Positions 1 through 8,013 of a DNA stretch of 45,681 nt are shown here, piece after piece (position 1 is the stretch's first letter; each line of letters starts with the position of its first letter). Made by a program: the position numbers and the translations under genes. Origin of the DNA: Gemmataceae bacterium (GTDB lineage Bacteria; Planctomycetota; Planctomycetia; Gemmatales; Gemmataceae); contig SIAQ01000030.1 of the NCBI GenBank assembly GCA_009697105.1, forward strand, positions 1-45,681, written 5' to 3'. The notes beneath the pieces are model-generated. The model saw only the letters and a program-made list of their open reading frames with translations, made no database searches and was not told where the DNA came from.

Positions 1-102
1 ACCATACCCAAGTGGCCACACCCGTTCCCATTCCGAACACGGCCGTTAAGCACTTGGGGCCCATGATAGTGCGAATAGCGCGAAAGTAGGTTATCGCCGG
101 CT
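1..102 (+). rRNA. rrf: 5S ribosomal RNA, 5' end cut by window edge
   Basis: The conserved 5S core is readable: CACCCGTTCCCATTCCGAAC at 19-38, then the ACGG..GTTAAGC segment and the AAAGTAGG..CGCCGGC 3' end. Compared with E. coli 5S, roughly the first 10-12 nucleotides lie upstream of base 1. The 3' end near 102 is inferred from the closing-stem sequence GCCGGC. A strong intrinsic terminator follows at once, so this is the last gene of a plus-strand rRNA operon whose 16S and 23S genes are outside the window. Confidence 0.93.
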
Positions 103-149
103 TTTACCAAAACCCTCGTGGGAAACCACGGGGGTTTTGCTTTTTGCGC
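41..149 (+). repeat. Direct repeat, copy 1: 5S 3' half plus terminator
   Basis: These 109 bases recur at 1432-1539 with four differences: 44 C to T, 48 A to G, 114 C to T, and loss of one C at 140. The two copies flank the zinc-ribbon membrane gene. The change at 114 turns a C-G pair into a T-G wobble, so the terminator hairpin is kept in copy 2. Confidence 0.95.
109..145 (+). terminator. Rho-independent terminator of the rRNA operon
   Basis: Two 13-base arms (109-121 and 126-138) pair across a GAAA tetraloop at 122-125, with one T-G wobble. A five-T run follows at 141-145. It lies just after the 5S 3' end. An identical structure recurs at 1500-1535. Confidence 0.9.
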
Positions 150-285
150 CGACGGTCTTCTTGTCAGGCCAAATCAATATCATTTCATTGCTGCACATTA
201 CCTCATACGACAATTGGCGGAGCCATTTTGGTTGAATCATGTTGAACCAGACTCGCCGTTGCTTGAATATGCGGAAGGTAGAACA

Positions 286-1425
286 ATGATCATTTACTTT
301 GGCAGACGATTTGACGCAGCGAGCACCGGAGGTGCCATAGTCGGTGTTCAGTGCGAGAAATGCAGCTGCGAGTATTTCTACGAACTCGCTCGCATAGGAA
401 GGGGGAGTGGAACTGCTTCCTACGGGATTGGCTCAGAGGGCGCGAAGCTTAGAGCGGAAGGACAATCCCAACGAGATTTACAGACGCGGCTCGCGTCGGA
501 GGCGGAACTGGTTCCTTGTCCGAAATGTAATTGGATAAATGCAGAACTCGTGCGAGGGTATCGGCAAGCTAGATATCGCGGGCTTGGCAAATTTACTTTG
601 TATGTCAGCACCATCGGAGCCGCTATCGCTCTGCTTTGCGTGTGGGTCTTTTCGAACGGCGATCCCCGCGACCAGCATCTAGTGCCGTATTTTCTGTACG
701 GTGGGCCGGCCTTGGTGACGGCATTTGCGACGGGGATGTTATTGCTGCGGACTTTGCTGCGTCAGCGTATTCAACCGAACCATAGGTTTCCTCAGCCGCC
801 GAAATTGCCGGCCGGCACGCCGCCGGCGCTATTCGGGGATTCGACACGCGGGGAATTCTGGCCGGCGATATCCGACAGGCCGCCAGTGAGCGAGTGGCAG
901 GAATTCCAGATCGGGCGCAACCTCTTTCCTTTGGTTTGTTGCGGGTGCCTGCGAACGGCCACGACGGAACACGCCCTTACCATCCCGATCGATCACGGAA
1001 TCGACCTTGAAATCCCCCAGTGTGCAGAATGCGCTAAGAAGCCGCTTGCCACCGACAAGCTGGGCTGGCTTATTTTTGCGGCGATCGTACTGTTAATCGG
1101 CGGAATGACGCTCACGTTTTTCTTGGCTGACTCCGGTTTATCGTGCGTAATTAATTTCGGGTTGTTGGCCCTGTTTCTTGTCTCAGTCGTGATCATCGCC
1201 ATGATCATGAAAAAACCGGGGCCCGTGGATGCCACCGTTGTTGACGTATCGCGCGGCGTCGTCCGAATCCGATTTCACAATGCCGAGTACGGACGACTTG
1301 TCGCCGAGCATGCCAAGGAAACCTCCGAACCCACTACCGAACCCGCAACTCATCCTACAACCGCAATTGAAGCAGCACTGCCGCAGCGACAACATGGTGT
1401 AAGAGAGCCGGAAACGCCAAAATGA
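286..1425 (+). CDS. Zinc-ribbon membrane protein of unknown function
   Basis: This 379-residue protein is not a family I recognise. ATG 286 is chosen because GGAAGG lies about 9 bases upstream; the frame stays open back to a GTG at 118, but that GTG is inside the 5S terminator. The N-terminal part carries two cysteine pairs (CEKCSC and CPKC), as in a rubredoxin-type knuckle. Two hydrophobic segments follow (nt about 595-660 and 690-760). A second soluble part holds CCGC and CAEC, and a second pair of membrane segments lies at nt about 1065-1130 and 1145-1210. The tail is Thr/Pro/Glu-rich. The layout zinc knuckle, 2 TM, zinc knuckle, 2 TM suggests an internal duplication. It is bracketed by copies of the 5S 3' end, and the downstream copy supplies its terminator. 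Metal binding is inferred from cysteine spacing only. Confidence 0.8.
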   Translation: MIIYFGRRFDAASTGGAIVGVQCEKCSCEYFYELARIGRGSGTASYGIGSEGAKLRAEGQSQRDLQTRLASEAELVPCPKCNWINAELVRGYRQARYRGLGKFTLYVSTIGAAIALLCVWVFSNGDPRDQHLVPYFLYGGPALVTAFATGMLLLRTLLRQRIQPNHRFPQPPKLPAGTPPALFGDSTRGEFWPAISDRPPVSEWQEFQIGRNLFPLVCCGCLRTATTEHALTIPIDHGIDLEIPQCAECAKKPLATDKLGWLIFAAIVLLIGGMTLTFFLADSGLSCVINFGLLALFLVSVVIIAMIMKKPGPVDATVVDVSRGVVRIRFHNAEYGRLVAEHAKETSEPTTEPATHPTTAIEAALPQRQHGVREPETPK

Positions 1426-1431
1426 CGAAAT

Positions 1432-1539
1432 GGCTGTTGAGCACTTGGGGCCCATGATAGTGCGAATAGCGCGAAAGTAGGTTATCGCCGGCTTTTACCA
1501 AAACTCTCGTGGGAAACCACGGGGGTTTTGTTTTTGCGC
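1432..1539 (+). repeat. Direct repeat, copy 2: 5S rRNA fragment plus terminator
   Basis: The sequence matches bases 41-149 with four differences and begins 6 bases after the stop codon of the zinc-ribbon gene. It lacks at least the first 40 bases of the 5S present in copy 1, so it cannot make a 5S rRNA and is a remnant. It ends in the same GAAA-loop terminator, which now ends the upstream protein gene. Either a 5S-5S tandem lost the front of its second copy to the inserted gene, or the 5S end was copied when the gene arrived. Confidence 0.93.
1500..1535 (+). terminator. Rho-independent terminator, duplicated 5S copy
   Basis: The stem arms at 1500-1512 and 1517-1529 pair around a GAAA loop, followed by a T run to 1535. 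One arm base differs from the first copy but still pairs as a wobble. It lies 75 bases after the zinc-ribbon gene and reads the same way. Confidence 0.88.
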
Positions 1540-1650
1540 TTTGAGATCAATCTTTGAAGTTTCAATACCATTGCTCAAGGCATCGTTTTTCACTTGGGCT
1601 ACGTGCCCACAGAATTGCAGTCGTGCATCGAGAGAACGCGAGTCTTGAAT

Positions 1651-2910
1651 ATGATGCGTCGTTTCTTCCAAATTCTGTTGATCATCCTCCTTGTCCTTCT
1701 TTGTATTTTTGATGTTCGACTTTACAGTGAACCGGGCACGGAGGACGCGGTCGAGCAGCTTCGTTTCCTGCGCCGGACGATTGACGATGGCTCAGCCGAA
1801 AAAATGCAGGCTCTATTTCCCGAGGGTTACTTCTTTCTGCATGCCCTCTATGGATCGGCGTGGGTTGAAATCGGATCACAGGAAAATGTAACTCCCGCCC
1901 TGCGCGACGAGGCTCGCCTTGAAGTGAAATGGGCGCTCGAGCAGCTTGATTCGCCGACAGGAACGGCGCCATTTCCGCGTGACCTGGAATTGCCTCACGG
2001 TGTGTTTCACGCAGGTTGGACGAATTGGCTTCGCGGCGGATACTTGCGACTATTTCCTGACGCTGAGCGCCCGGTTGAGGTATTGCGGTGCTTTGGTGAG
2101 AATTCCAAAACAATCGCCGACGCTTTCGACACGGCTGGCTTCCCCTATCTTCGATCGTACAAGGATAAAGCGTGGCCGGTCGATAGCGTCGTCGCCATCG
2201 CGTCTTTAAGGCTTCACGATCACCTGTTGCCTGCTCGTTTTGAGGCGACGGTGGCACGATGGCGCAGTCAAGTTCAAACGCGACTTGATCCAGAGACGGG
2301 ATTGTTGCCTCATCGTGTGGATCCGCAGACAGGCGCAATTCTTCAAGGCTCGCGGGGTTCATCGCAATCGCTTTTGCTACGCTTTTTGCTGGAAATCGAT
2401 CCAGAGATGGGCCGCGAGCACTACGTCGTTTTCCGTACGCGCTTCGTACCCGGGGCGTGGATCCTGCCTGGCACACGCGAATATCCGATCGGCACGGAAG
2501 GCATTGGCGACATCGATTCGGGGCCGCTTGTCATGGGCGTGAGCCTGTCCGCATCGGTGGTAAGCATTGCGCCGGCACGGATGGTAAACGATCACAACCT
2601 TGCGCTGCCGTACTTTCAACTGGGCGAGGCGATTGGATTGCCGATTTCCTGGCAAGGTGAGCGACGTTACGTTTTTGGGCGATTGCCGATCGCCGATGCG
2701 TTTCTTGTGTATTCGCGTATCGCTACCGCTTGGGTTACGGCCCCAGATTCGGTCACGACAGAGCCGATCGTTCCGTGGGGGTGGAGGTTGGGCTGGCACT
2801 TCTTGACAATATTGCCAATCGCGGGGTTGCTGATGCTCACGCGCAGGCGGCGCGGTTGTTCGCCGGATACTGGTCCTTCAACACCTGGGACCGAGACTCT
2901 GGGAAAATAG
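1651..2910 (+). CDS. Membrane-anchored alpha-barrel protein, linalool dehydratase-isomerase-like
   Basis: A 419-residue protein with an N-terminal membrane helix (about residues 4-22) and a second helix near the C-terminus followed by an Arg-rich tail. The part between has the helix-turn pattern of (alpha/alpha)6-barrel proteins. Blocks that recall linalool dehydratase/isomerase-like proteins are GWTNWL, WPVDSVVAIASLRLHD, RLDPETGLLPHRVDP and REYPIGTEGIGDIDSGP. From memory, family members usually have PCDN where this protein has PVDS, so catalysis may differ. ATG 1651 is preferred over a TTG at 1594 because the hydrophobic anchor starts right after it; the ribosome site is weak. The dehydrogenase gene follows after 120 bases in the same direction. 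The family call is a motif impression only; substrate is unknown. Confidence 0.65.
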   Translation: MMRRFFQILLIILLVLLCIFDVRLYSEPGTEDAVEQLRFLRRTIDDGSAEKMQALFPEGYFFLHALYGSAWVEIGSQENVTPALRDEARLEVKWALEQLDSPTGTAPFPRDLELPHGVFHAGWTNWLRGGYLRLFPDAERPVEVLRCFGENSKTIADAFDTAGFPYLRSYKDKAWPVDSVVAIASLRLHDHLLPARFEATVARWRSQVQTRLDPETGLLPHRVDPQTGAILQGSRGSSQSLLLRFLLEIDPEMGREHYVVFRTRFVPGAWILPGTREYPIGTEGIGDIDSGPLVMGVSLSASVVSIAPARMVNDHNLALPYFQLGEAIGLPISWQGERRYVFGRLPIADAFLVYSRIATAWVTAPDSVTTEPIVPWGWRLGWHFLTILPIAGLLMLTRRRRGCSPDTGPSTPGTETLGK

Positions 2911-3030
2911 GTTTTGCCGAATTACTGATTTCTTCCCGCCGGGTTTGCTCGTTCATTTCTTCGCGATTTCAATTGAATTCGATACAAAAACAATCGACTT
3001 AGCTTTCTCCCTCCGTTCTGGAAACCTGTC

Positions 3031-6024
3031 ATGATATTTCAATATCCAATACCTTTGGCCACGTTCCTACTTCTTTTTTCCGCTCAAATGGCAATGGCCC
3101 AGCCCGCAAGCAAAGATCCAAAGGCCACGCCCGCCAAGCTTTCGCCTGCCGAATCGGCGCGGGCGTTCAAAGTCGCTGACGACCTGCGTATCGATCAGAT
3201 TCTCGCGGAGCCGATTGTCAAGCAGCCGCTGTCGATGACGTTTGACGAGCGTGGCCGATTGTGGGTCGTGCAGTATTTGCAGTATCCGCATCCAGCTGGG
3301 CTGAAGATTTTGAGCCGGGATCAGTTTTGGCGTGTCGTCTATGACAAAGTGCCCGCGGCGCCGCCAAACCATGTGCGCGGGCGCGACGTGATTTCGATTC
3401 ACGAGGACACCAAGGGAAACGGCGTCTTCGACAAACACACCGTGTTCCTCGACGGGCTGAACATCGCCACCTCCGTCGCGCTGGGTCGCGGCGGCGTGTG
3501 GGTACTGAATCCTCCCTATCTCCTGTTTTACCCCACCAAGCCCGGTTCCGACACGCCGGCCGGCGATCCCGTTGTCCATCTGCAAGGCTTCGGCCTGGAG
3601 GACACGCACAGCTGTGCTAATAGCCTGCGCTGGGGCCCCGACGGCTGGCTGTACGGTGCACACGGCAGCACGGTATCGGCTCATGTCACTCGGCCCGGCA
3701 TCAAGGAACCTCCGGTGCAGATGATCGGCCAGCACATCTGGCGTTATCATCCTGAGAAGAAGAAATTCGAAATCTACGCCGAGGGCGGCGGCAATGCCTT
3801 CGGCGTCGAGATCGACGAGAAGGGGCGAGTTTATTCCGGCCACAACGGCGGTGACACGCGCGGCTTCCATTATGTGCAGGGCGCGTCCTATCGCAAGGGC
3901 TTCGAGAAGCATGGCGTGCTCGCCAATCCCTATTCTTTCGGTTTCTTCGAGGCGATGAAGTCGAACAAGCTGCAACGCTTCAGCCATACCTGGGTGCTCA
4001 ACGAAGCCGAGAGTTTGCCGGCGAAGTATCGGGGGAACATCTTCGCGGTCGAGCCGTTGCAGGGCAGGGTGATGCTAAGCGAGGTCTCTGCGGATCGCTC
4101 GTCGTTTCAGACCAAGGATCTCGGGCCGGTGGTGGCCAGCAGCGATACCTGGTTCCGCCCCGTGGACATCAAACCGGCGCCGGATGGTTCGCTCTTCGTC
4201 GCCGATTTTTACGAAGCGAAGATCGCGCATGGCGGCCACAACGATGGCGTCATCGACCGCGACACGGGACGCATCTACCGCCTGAGCGCGAAGGATGCGA
4301 CGCCGCGCACACCGTTCGATCTCGGCAAAAAAACTTCGGCGGAACTCGTCGCGCTGTTGGCGAGTGCGAATCGCTGGGAGCGCCAAACCGCGCTGCGATT
4401 GTTGGGCGATCGCAAGGACAAGTCCGTCGTCCCTGATCTGAAGAAGAAGCTTTTGAACAGCATCGGCCAAACGGCGCTGGAGTCGTTGTGGGCGCTCAAT
4501 CTCATCGGTGCACACGATCGCGAGCTCGCCACGCTCTTGGTCGCCCACAAGGAACCGTGGGTGCGGGCGTGGAATATTCGCTTGCTTGCGGATGATAATA
4601 AGCTCGGCTTTCCCGTGGCTCAATTGCCCGAGTGTCTGGAGCCTACACGGCAGGTGCGCGTGCAATACGCCGCCAGTGCAAAACGCCTTACCGTAGCCGA
4701 GGGTTTGCCGATCGTGCAGAGCCTGCTGATGCGCGACGAGGATGCGGGCGACATCCATGTGCCGTTGTTGTTGTGGTGGGCGATCGAAGTACATTGCAGC
4801 AAGGAGCGCGATAAGGTGCTCGACATGTTCCGCGACTCGTTTCTGTGGCGTGCGAAAATTGTGGAGGAGACCATACTTCCTCGTTTGATGAAGCGCTTCG
4901 CGATGGCGGGGTCACAGAAAGACTACCAGACGTGTGTCGAGTTGTTTCGCCTCGCGCCGGAGAAAAAGCATAGTCAGATTTTACTCAATAGTTTCGAGGA
5001 AGCGTTCAAGGGCCGATCGATCGCGGGATTACCGAACGAATTGTTGGCCGAGATCGCGAAGCTCGGCGGCGGGTCGATTGCGTTTGCCGTGCGCCAGGGC
5101 AAGGCCGATGCGATCGACAAAGCGCTCGGGCTGATCGCGAATGGCAAGACGCCGGTCGTTGAGCGCGTTGAGTTGATCGAGATTCTCGGCGAATCGAAAC
5201 AACCGCGCTGCGTGCCGCCGTTGCTCGCGCTATTAGGTGCGAAGGAGACCGAAGCGATTCACAAGGCGGTGCTCGGCTCGTTGCAAGCGTACAAGGACGA
5301 TCGCATTGGCGCCGACGTGGTCAAGTTACTGCCGAGCCTCACCGCCGAGGTGCGCGACGTTGCTGAGTCGCTCTTGGTCGGGCGCCGTGAGTGGAGTCGG
5401 CAGTTTGTGTCGGCGATCGACAGCGGCGCGATCGCGGCGAAATCGGTGCCGTTGGCGACGCTGCGAAAACTGCTGCTCCACCGCGACGATCAGATCGCCG
5501 GCCTCGTGAAGAAACACTTCGGCGAGATCAAGGGCGCTACCACTGCTCAGATGCGGCAAGAAATCGACCGATTGGCCGCGATTGCCACCGAAGGCAAGGC
5601 CGATCCGTATGTAGGGAAAAAGATTTATACCGCGCGATGCGCCAACTGTCACGCACTTCACGCGGTGGGGGGCAACGTCGGGCCGGACCTGACGCCGTTC
5701 AAACGCGATGACGTGGGCAATCTTCTTATTCACATCGTCAATCCGAATGCCGAGATCCGCGAGGGGTATGAGTCGTCGGTCGTCATCACGGAAAGTGGGC
5801 GGACGCTCACGGGCATCGTCGTCGAAAAGGACGCGCGCATCGTGGTGCTGAAGACCTCCGACGGCCAGCGGGTGGTGTTGCCGAAGGACGACATCGAGAC
5901 GCTGGCGGCGAGCGGCATTTCGCTCATGCCGGAGGGGTTGCTGCAAGGATTGAGCGACCAGGAGGTGCGCGATCTGTTTGGGTACATTCGGTCAGGTCAG
6001 CCGCTGAATGAGAGGAAGAAGTAG
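3031..6024 (+). CDS. PVC-type dehydrogenase: propeller, HEAT repeats, cytochrome c
   Basis: This 997-residue exported protein belongs to the planctomycete group usually annotated as membrane-bound dehydrogenase with HEAT-like repeats and a PVC heme-binding domain. It starts with a signal peptide (cut near AMAQP). Residues about 40-430 form a beta-propeller like sugar/sorbosone dehydrogenases (SLRWGPDGWLYGAHGS, FVADFYEAKIAHGG). HEAT-type helical repeats fill about 430-850. The C-terminal cytochrome c domain has the heme motif C870-A-N-C873-H874. Met966 in SLMPEG is a likely distal ligand. It probably oxidises a carbohydrate or alcohol outside the inner membrane and passes electrons to heme c; the substrate cannot be read from sequence. 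The length is normal for the family. Confidence 0.92.
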   Translation: MIFQYPIPLATFLLLFSAQMAMAQPASKDPKATPAKLSPAESARAFKVADDLRIDQILAEPIVKQPLSMTFDERGRLWVVQYLQYPHPAGLKILSRDQFWRVVYDKVPAAPPNHVRGRDVISIHEDTKGNGVFDKHTVFLDGLNIATSVALGRGGVWVLNPPYLLFYPTKPGSDTPAGDPVVHLQGFGLEDTHSCANSLRWGPDGWLYGAHGSTVSAHVTRPGIKEPPVQMIGQHIWRYHPEKKKFEIYAEGGGNAFGVEIDEKGRVYSGHNGGDTRGFHYVQGASYRKGFEKHGVLANPYSFGFFEAMKSNKLQRFSHTWVLNEAESLPAKYRGNIFAVEPLQGRVMLSEVSADRSSFQTKDLGPVVASSDTWFRPVDIKPAPDGSLFVADFYEAKIAHGGHNDGVIDRDTGRIYRLSAKDATPRTPFDLGKKTSAELVALLASANRWERQTALRLLGDRKDKSVVPDLKKKLLNSIGQTALESLWALNLIGAHDRELATLLVAHKEPWVRAWNIRLLADDNKLGFPVAQLPECLEPTRQVRVQYAASAKRLTVAEGLPIVQSLLMRDEDAGDIHVPLLLWWAIEVHCSKERDKVLDMFRDSFLWRAKIVEETILPRLMKRFAMAGSQKDYQTCVELFRLAPEKKHSQILLNSFEEAFKGRSIAGLPNELLAEIAKLGGGSIAFAVRQGKADAIDKALGLIANGKTPVVERVELIEILGESKQPRCVPPLLALLGAKETEAIHKAVLGSLQAYKDDRIGADVVKLLPSLTAEVRDVAESLLVGRREWSRQFVSAIDSGAIAAKSVPLATLRKLLLHRDDQIAGLVKKHFGEIKGATTAQMRQEIDRLAAIATEGKADPYVGKKIYTARCANCHALHAVGGNVGPDLTPFKRDDVGNLLIHIVNPNAEIREGYESSVVITESGRTLTGIVVEKDARIVVLKTSDGQRVVLPKDDIETLAASGISLMPEGLLQGLSDQEVRDLFGYIRSGQPLNERKK

Positions 6025-6040
6025 CGTGGACACTGATCGC

Positions 6041-6070
6041 CTGGCAATCGCGTGATGGCTCGTGTATGAT
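6041..6070 (+). promoter_or_regulatory. Candidate sigma-70 promoter of the first toxin-antitoxin pair
   Basis: CTGGCA (6041-6046) and TATGAT (6065-6070) are separated by 18 bases and lie 38 bases before the small antitoxin-like ORF. The match is 4/6 and 5/6 to the E. coli consensus. Planctomycete promoters are poorly defined, so this is tentative. Confidence 0.35.
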
Positions 6071-6107
6071 GGGTGAGAGAAATAACGCAGTCAAACAGGG
6101 AGCCACG

Positions 6108-6329
6108 ATGATAGCACTTAGTCCAGATCAGGTTCAAGCGCTGCGATCGTCGCAAGACGATACGCTCTGCGTTATCAATCCACTGACGAAACAGAAATAC
6201 ATGCTGTTGCCGTTTGAAGAATATGGGCGATTGTTTGACGAAAAGGCGAAACACGACGAGTGGACGGAGACGGAACAAGGGGATTTGCGATCGGCCGCTT
6301 GTGAACTTCTGGATTCATTCGAGAAATAG
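6108..6329 (+). CDS. Small putative antitoxin paired with PemK/MazF toxin
   Basis: A 73-residue acidic protein. ATG 6108 is preferred over ATG 6066 because GGGAG lies just upstream. It has no AbrB/MazE DNA-binding signature; the readable part is NPLTKQKYMLLPFEEYGRLF, then an acidic helical C-terminus. The stop is only 2 bases before the toxin start, a typical antitoxin-first layout with translational coupling. The antitoxin role is inferred from size, charge and position. The Tyr/Leu-rich strand followed by an acidic helix would fit a partner that binds a MazF-fold dimer. It could also be an uncharacterised small protein unrelated to the toxin. Confidence 0.7.
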   Translation: MIALSPDQVQALRSSQDDTLCVINPLTKQKYMLLPFEEYGRLFDEKAKHDEWTETEQGDLRSAACELLDSFEK

Positions 6330-6331
6330 CC

Positions 6332-6688
6332 ATGAGCTACCAACGTGGCGATGTCGTGATGACGCGGATACCGCATACGAGCGGCGACCGCGGGAAAAAA
6401 CGCCCAGCGGTGATTGTTCAGGCAGATCCGTACAACATCAAACTCCGGCATTTCATCGTTGCGGAGATCACGACAAATCTTGCCGTTGCCTCGGATGCTT
6501 TTGGTTTCCGCATCGACATCTCGACGCCCGATGGGATCGCGACGGGATTGAGTCAAGATTCCGCCATTTGCTGTTTGTTTTTGGCGACCGTGGGCGAGGG
6601 TGTGATTACACAGGTGATCGGTTCGCTCTCGCCAAATTTGCTGAGGCAGCTCGACGATTGTCTGAAAACGGCGTTGCAGATAACCTAG
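6332..6688 (+). CDS. PemK/MazF-family endoribonuclease toxin
   Basis: A 118-residue protein with the PemK/MazF opening: YQRGDVVMTRIPHTSGDRG then KKRPAVIVQAD. The Arg of the KRP motif and the Thr in AEITTN sit where catalytic residues lie in this family. Members cut RNA at short sequence motifs and stop growth unless bound by the antitoxin. The length matches the family (about 110-120 residues). It lies 2 bases after the presumed antitoxin and shares its transcript. It is distinct from the second MazF copy at 12.1-12.4 kb, so the window holds two separate loci with unlike antitoxins. Confidence 0.88.
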   Translation: MSYQRGDVVMTRIPHTSGDRGKKRPAVIVQADPYNIKLRHFIVAEITTNLAVASDAFGFRIDISTPDGIATGLSQDSAICCLFLATVGEGVITQVIGSLSPNLLRQLDDCLKTALQIT

Positions 6689-6733
6689 CCTTGCCGACGA
6701 GAGAAATATTTGCCGGCAGAAAGAGAACATGAC

Positions 6734-7072
6734 ATGGCCAAGTCGATCCAAACTGGTGCCAAGAATGGGCACAAAAAGTCGTCGAGTCCCACGGTCGCGC
6801 CAACTCCGAAAGCATGGCATGGCCATCTTAACGCCTATCCCGACAAGCAACGGCTTGTCTTTTCGGATGAGAATGAGTTGGAGAAAGCGATCGATCTGCT
6901 CTGGACGGACGAGTTGCGTCACTTGCCGCACGATTCGCCGGATGGCCGTTCGCTGGTGATTCCTGCCGATGCGGTTGCCTGCTTCACGCTAGCGGGATTG
7001 AAATTCACTTCGCGCAAGCTGCGATCGGTGGCCGATTTCTCCGCGGAAGAGATTGCCCGTCTTCGCCGATAG
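6734..7072 (+). CDS. Small conserved-looking protein of unknown function
   Basis: A 112-residue protein I do not recognise. ATG 6734 is preceded by AGAAAGAG; an in-frame TTG at 6710 has no clear site. The first 30 residues are rich in Lys, Ser, Pro and Thr and look disordered. A compact part follows with acidic helix residues (DENELEKAIDLLWTDELRHL) and a strand-turn segment (DGRSLVIPADAVACF). It lies 45 bases after the PemK toxin in the same direction, so it may share its transcript, but nothing ties it to toxin control. The ending EEIARLRR suggests a terminal basic helix. Confidence 0.7.
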   Translation: MAKSIQTGAKNGHKKSSSPTVAPTPKAWHGHLNAYPDKQRLVFSDENELEKAIDLLWTDELRHLPHDSPDGRSLVIPADAVACFTLAGLKFTSRKLRSVADFSAEEIARLRR

Positions 7073-7155
7073 AACTACGATTGCGGTGCGGAGATCTCGC
7101 CATCGCAGGACGAAGTCTGGGTTGTCGCGCATCCGATTCTGCGGCAAGATTGAGG

Positions 7156-7188
7156 TCCGCGCTCGCCGAAGGCGAGCGGCTAAACAAG
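7156..7188 (+). repeat. Palindromic element, family E (partial)
   Basis: An 8-bp stem (7160-7167 with 7171-7178, loop GAA) is followed by CGGCTAAACAA. The right arm of the element at 37942-38036 has the same layout and nearly the same bases (GGCGAGCGGCTAAACAA in both). Only that arm is recognisable here, so this may be a half element. It lies between the small unknown gene and the calcineurin-fold gene. Confidence 0.7.
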
Positions 7189-7210
7189 TCGGTTTGCCGA
7201 GGTTCCCACC

Positions 7211-7987
7211 ATGCGCATCGCGGTATTCGGCGGCATCTATAGCAATCACATCGCCCTTGAATCGGCTCTCATTGACGCTCGGCGGCGAGGCGTCGATGCC
7301 ATCTATTGCCTCGGCGATCTCGGTGCGTTTGGGCCGTTCCCCGATCGCGTTTTTCCGTTGCTTCGCGAATATGGCGTTTTGTGCATCCAGGGCAACTACG
7401 ACAACTCGATCGGCAACGGCCTGGCCGACTGCCAGTGCGGCTATACCGATCCGCGCGACAATCATTTCGCACGCATCAGTTACGCTTACACCTTCGCCAA
7501 CACCAGCCTGGCCAATCGCGCCTGGCTGCGCGACATGCCGGGCGAACGGCGTGTCACGCTTGGCGATTGCCGAGTGTTGATGTGCCACGGCAGTCCTCGG
7601 CGGACCAACGAGTTTCTGTGGGAATCGACGACGTCGTCCGCGTTTCTCGAACGGCTGTTCGACGAAGCTCAAGCTGATGTCGTGTTGGCAACGCACACCG
7701 GCATCAAATGGCAGCGCGAACTGAGCGGTGGGCGACGATTCGTCAACGTCGGTGTGTTGGGGCGACCGGAGAACGATGGGACGACACGAGTTTGGTATGC
7801 GGTGTTGAATGATGCTCCGAACCTGACCGTCGAGTTCGTGCCAGTGGAATATGACCATGCACGATTGGCCGGCGAGATGCATGCGGAACGGTTGCCCGAG
7901 GAGTTTGTGCAAACTGTGCAAACCGGGTGGTGGACGACGTGTTTGGAGATACTGCCGGCGAAGGAGCGATTGCGAGGGCGGTATTGA
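7211..7987 (+). CDS. Calcineurin-fold metallophosphoesterase-like protein, altered site
   Basis: A 258-residue protein with the order of motifs of small bacterial metallophosphoesterases (YfcE/MJ0936-like). Motif II GDLGAFGP (35-42) is intact. Motif I, normally D-x-H, reads G8-I9-Y10 in AVFGGIYSN. Motif III, normally GNHD, reads GNYD (61-64). The later histidine motifs appear as MCHGSP and ATHTG. Two first-shell metal ligands of motif I are therefore missing, so the enzyme may bind one metal, use another chemistry, or be a non-catalytic binder. The start is well supported by GAGG 7 bases before ATG. It lies in the accessory stretch after the toxin pair; no partner is obvious. Family members act on phosphodiesters, but no substrate is claimed here. 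Confidence 0.85.
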   Translation: MRIAVFGGIYSNHIALESALIDARRRGVDAIYCLGDLGAFGPFPDRVFPLLREYGVLCIQGNYDNSIGNGLADCQCGYTDPRDNHFARISYAYTFANTSLANRAWLRDMPGERRVTLGDCRVLMCHGSPRRTNEFLWESTTSSAFLERLFDEAQADVVLATHTGIKWQRELSGGRRFVNVGVLGRPENDGTTRVWYAVLNDAPNLTVEFVPVEYDHARLAGEMHAERLPEEFVQTVQTGWWTTCLEILPAKERLRGRY

Positions 7988-8013
7988 CGCAATCAAATAT
8001 CGTGGAATTCCTT

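Noticed and set aside
118-285. GTG start at 118 for the zinc-ribbon gene
   Set aside because: The codon lies inside the 5S terminator stem; ATG 286 has a good ribosome site.
1432-1493. A second functional 5S rRNA gene
   Set aside because: The 5' half is missing and replaced by the end of a protein gene, so the closing stem cannot form.
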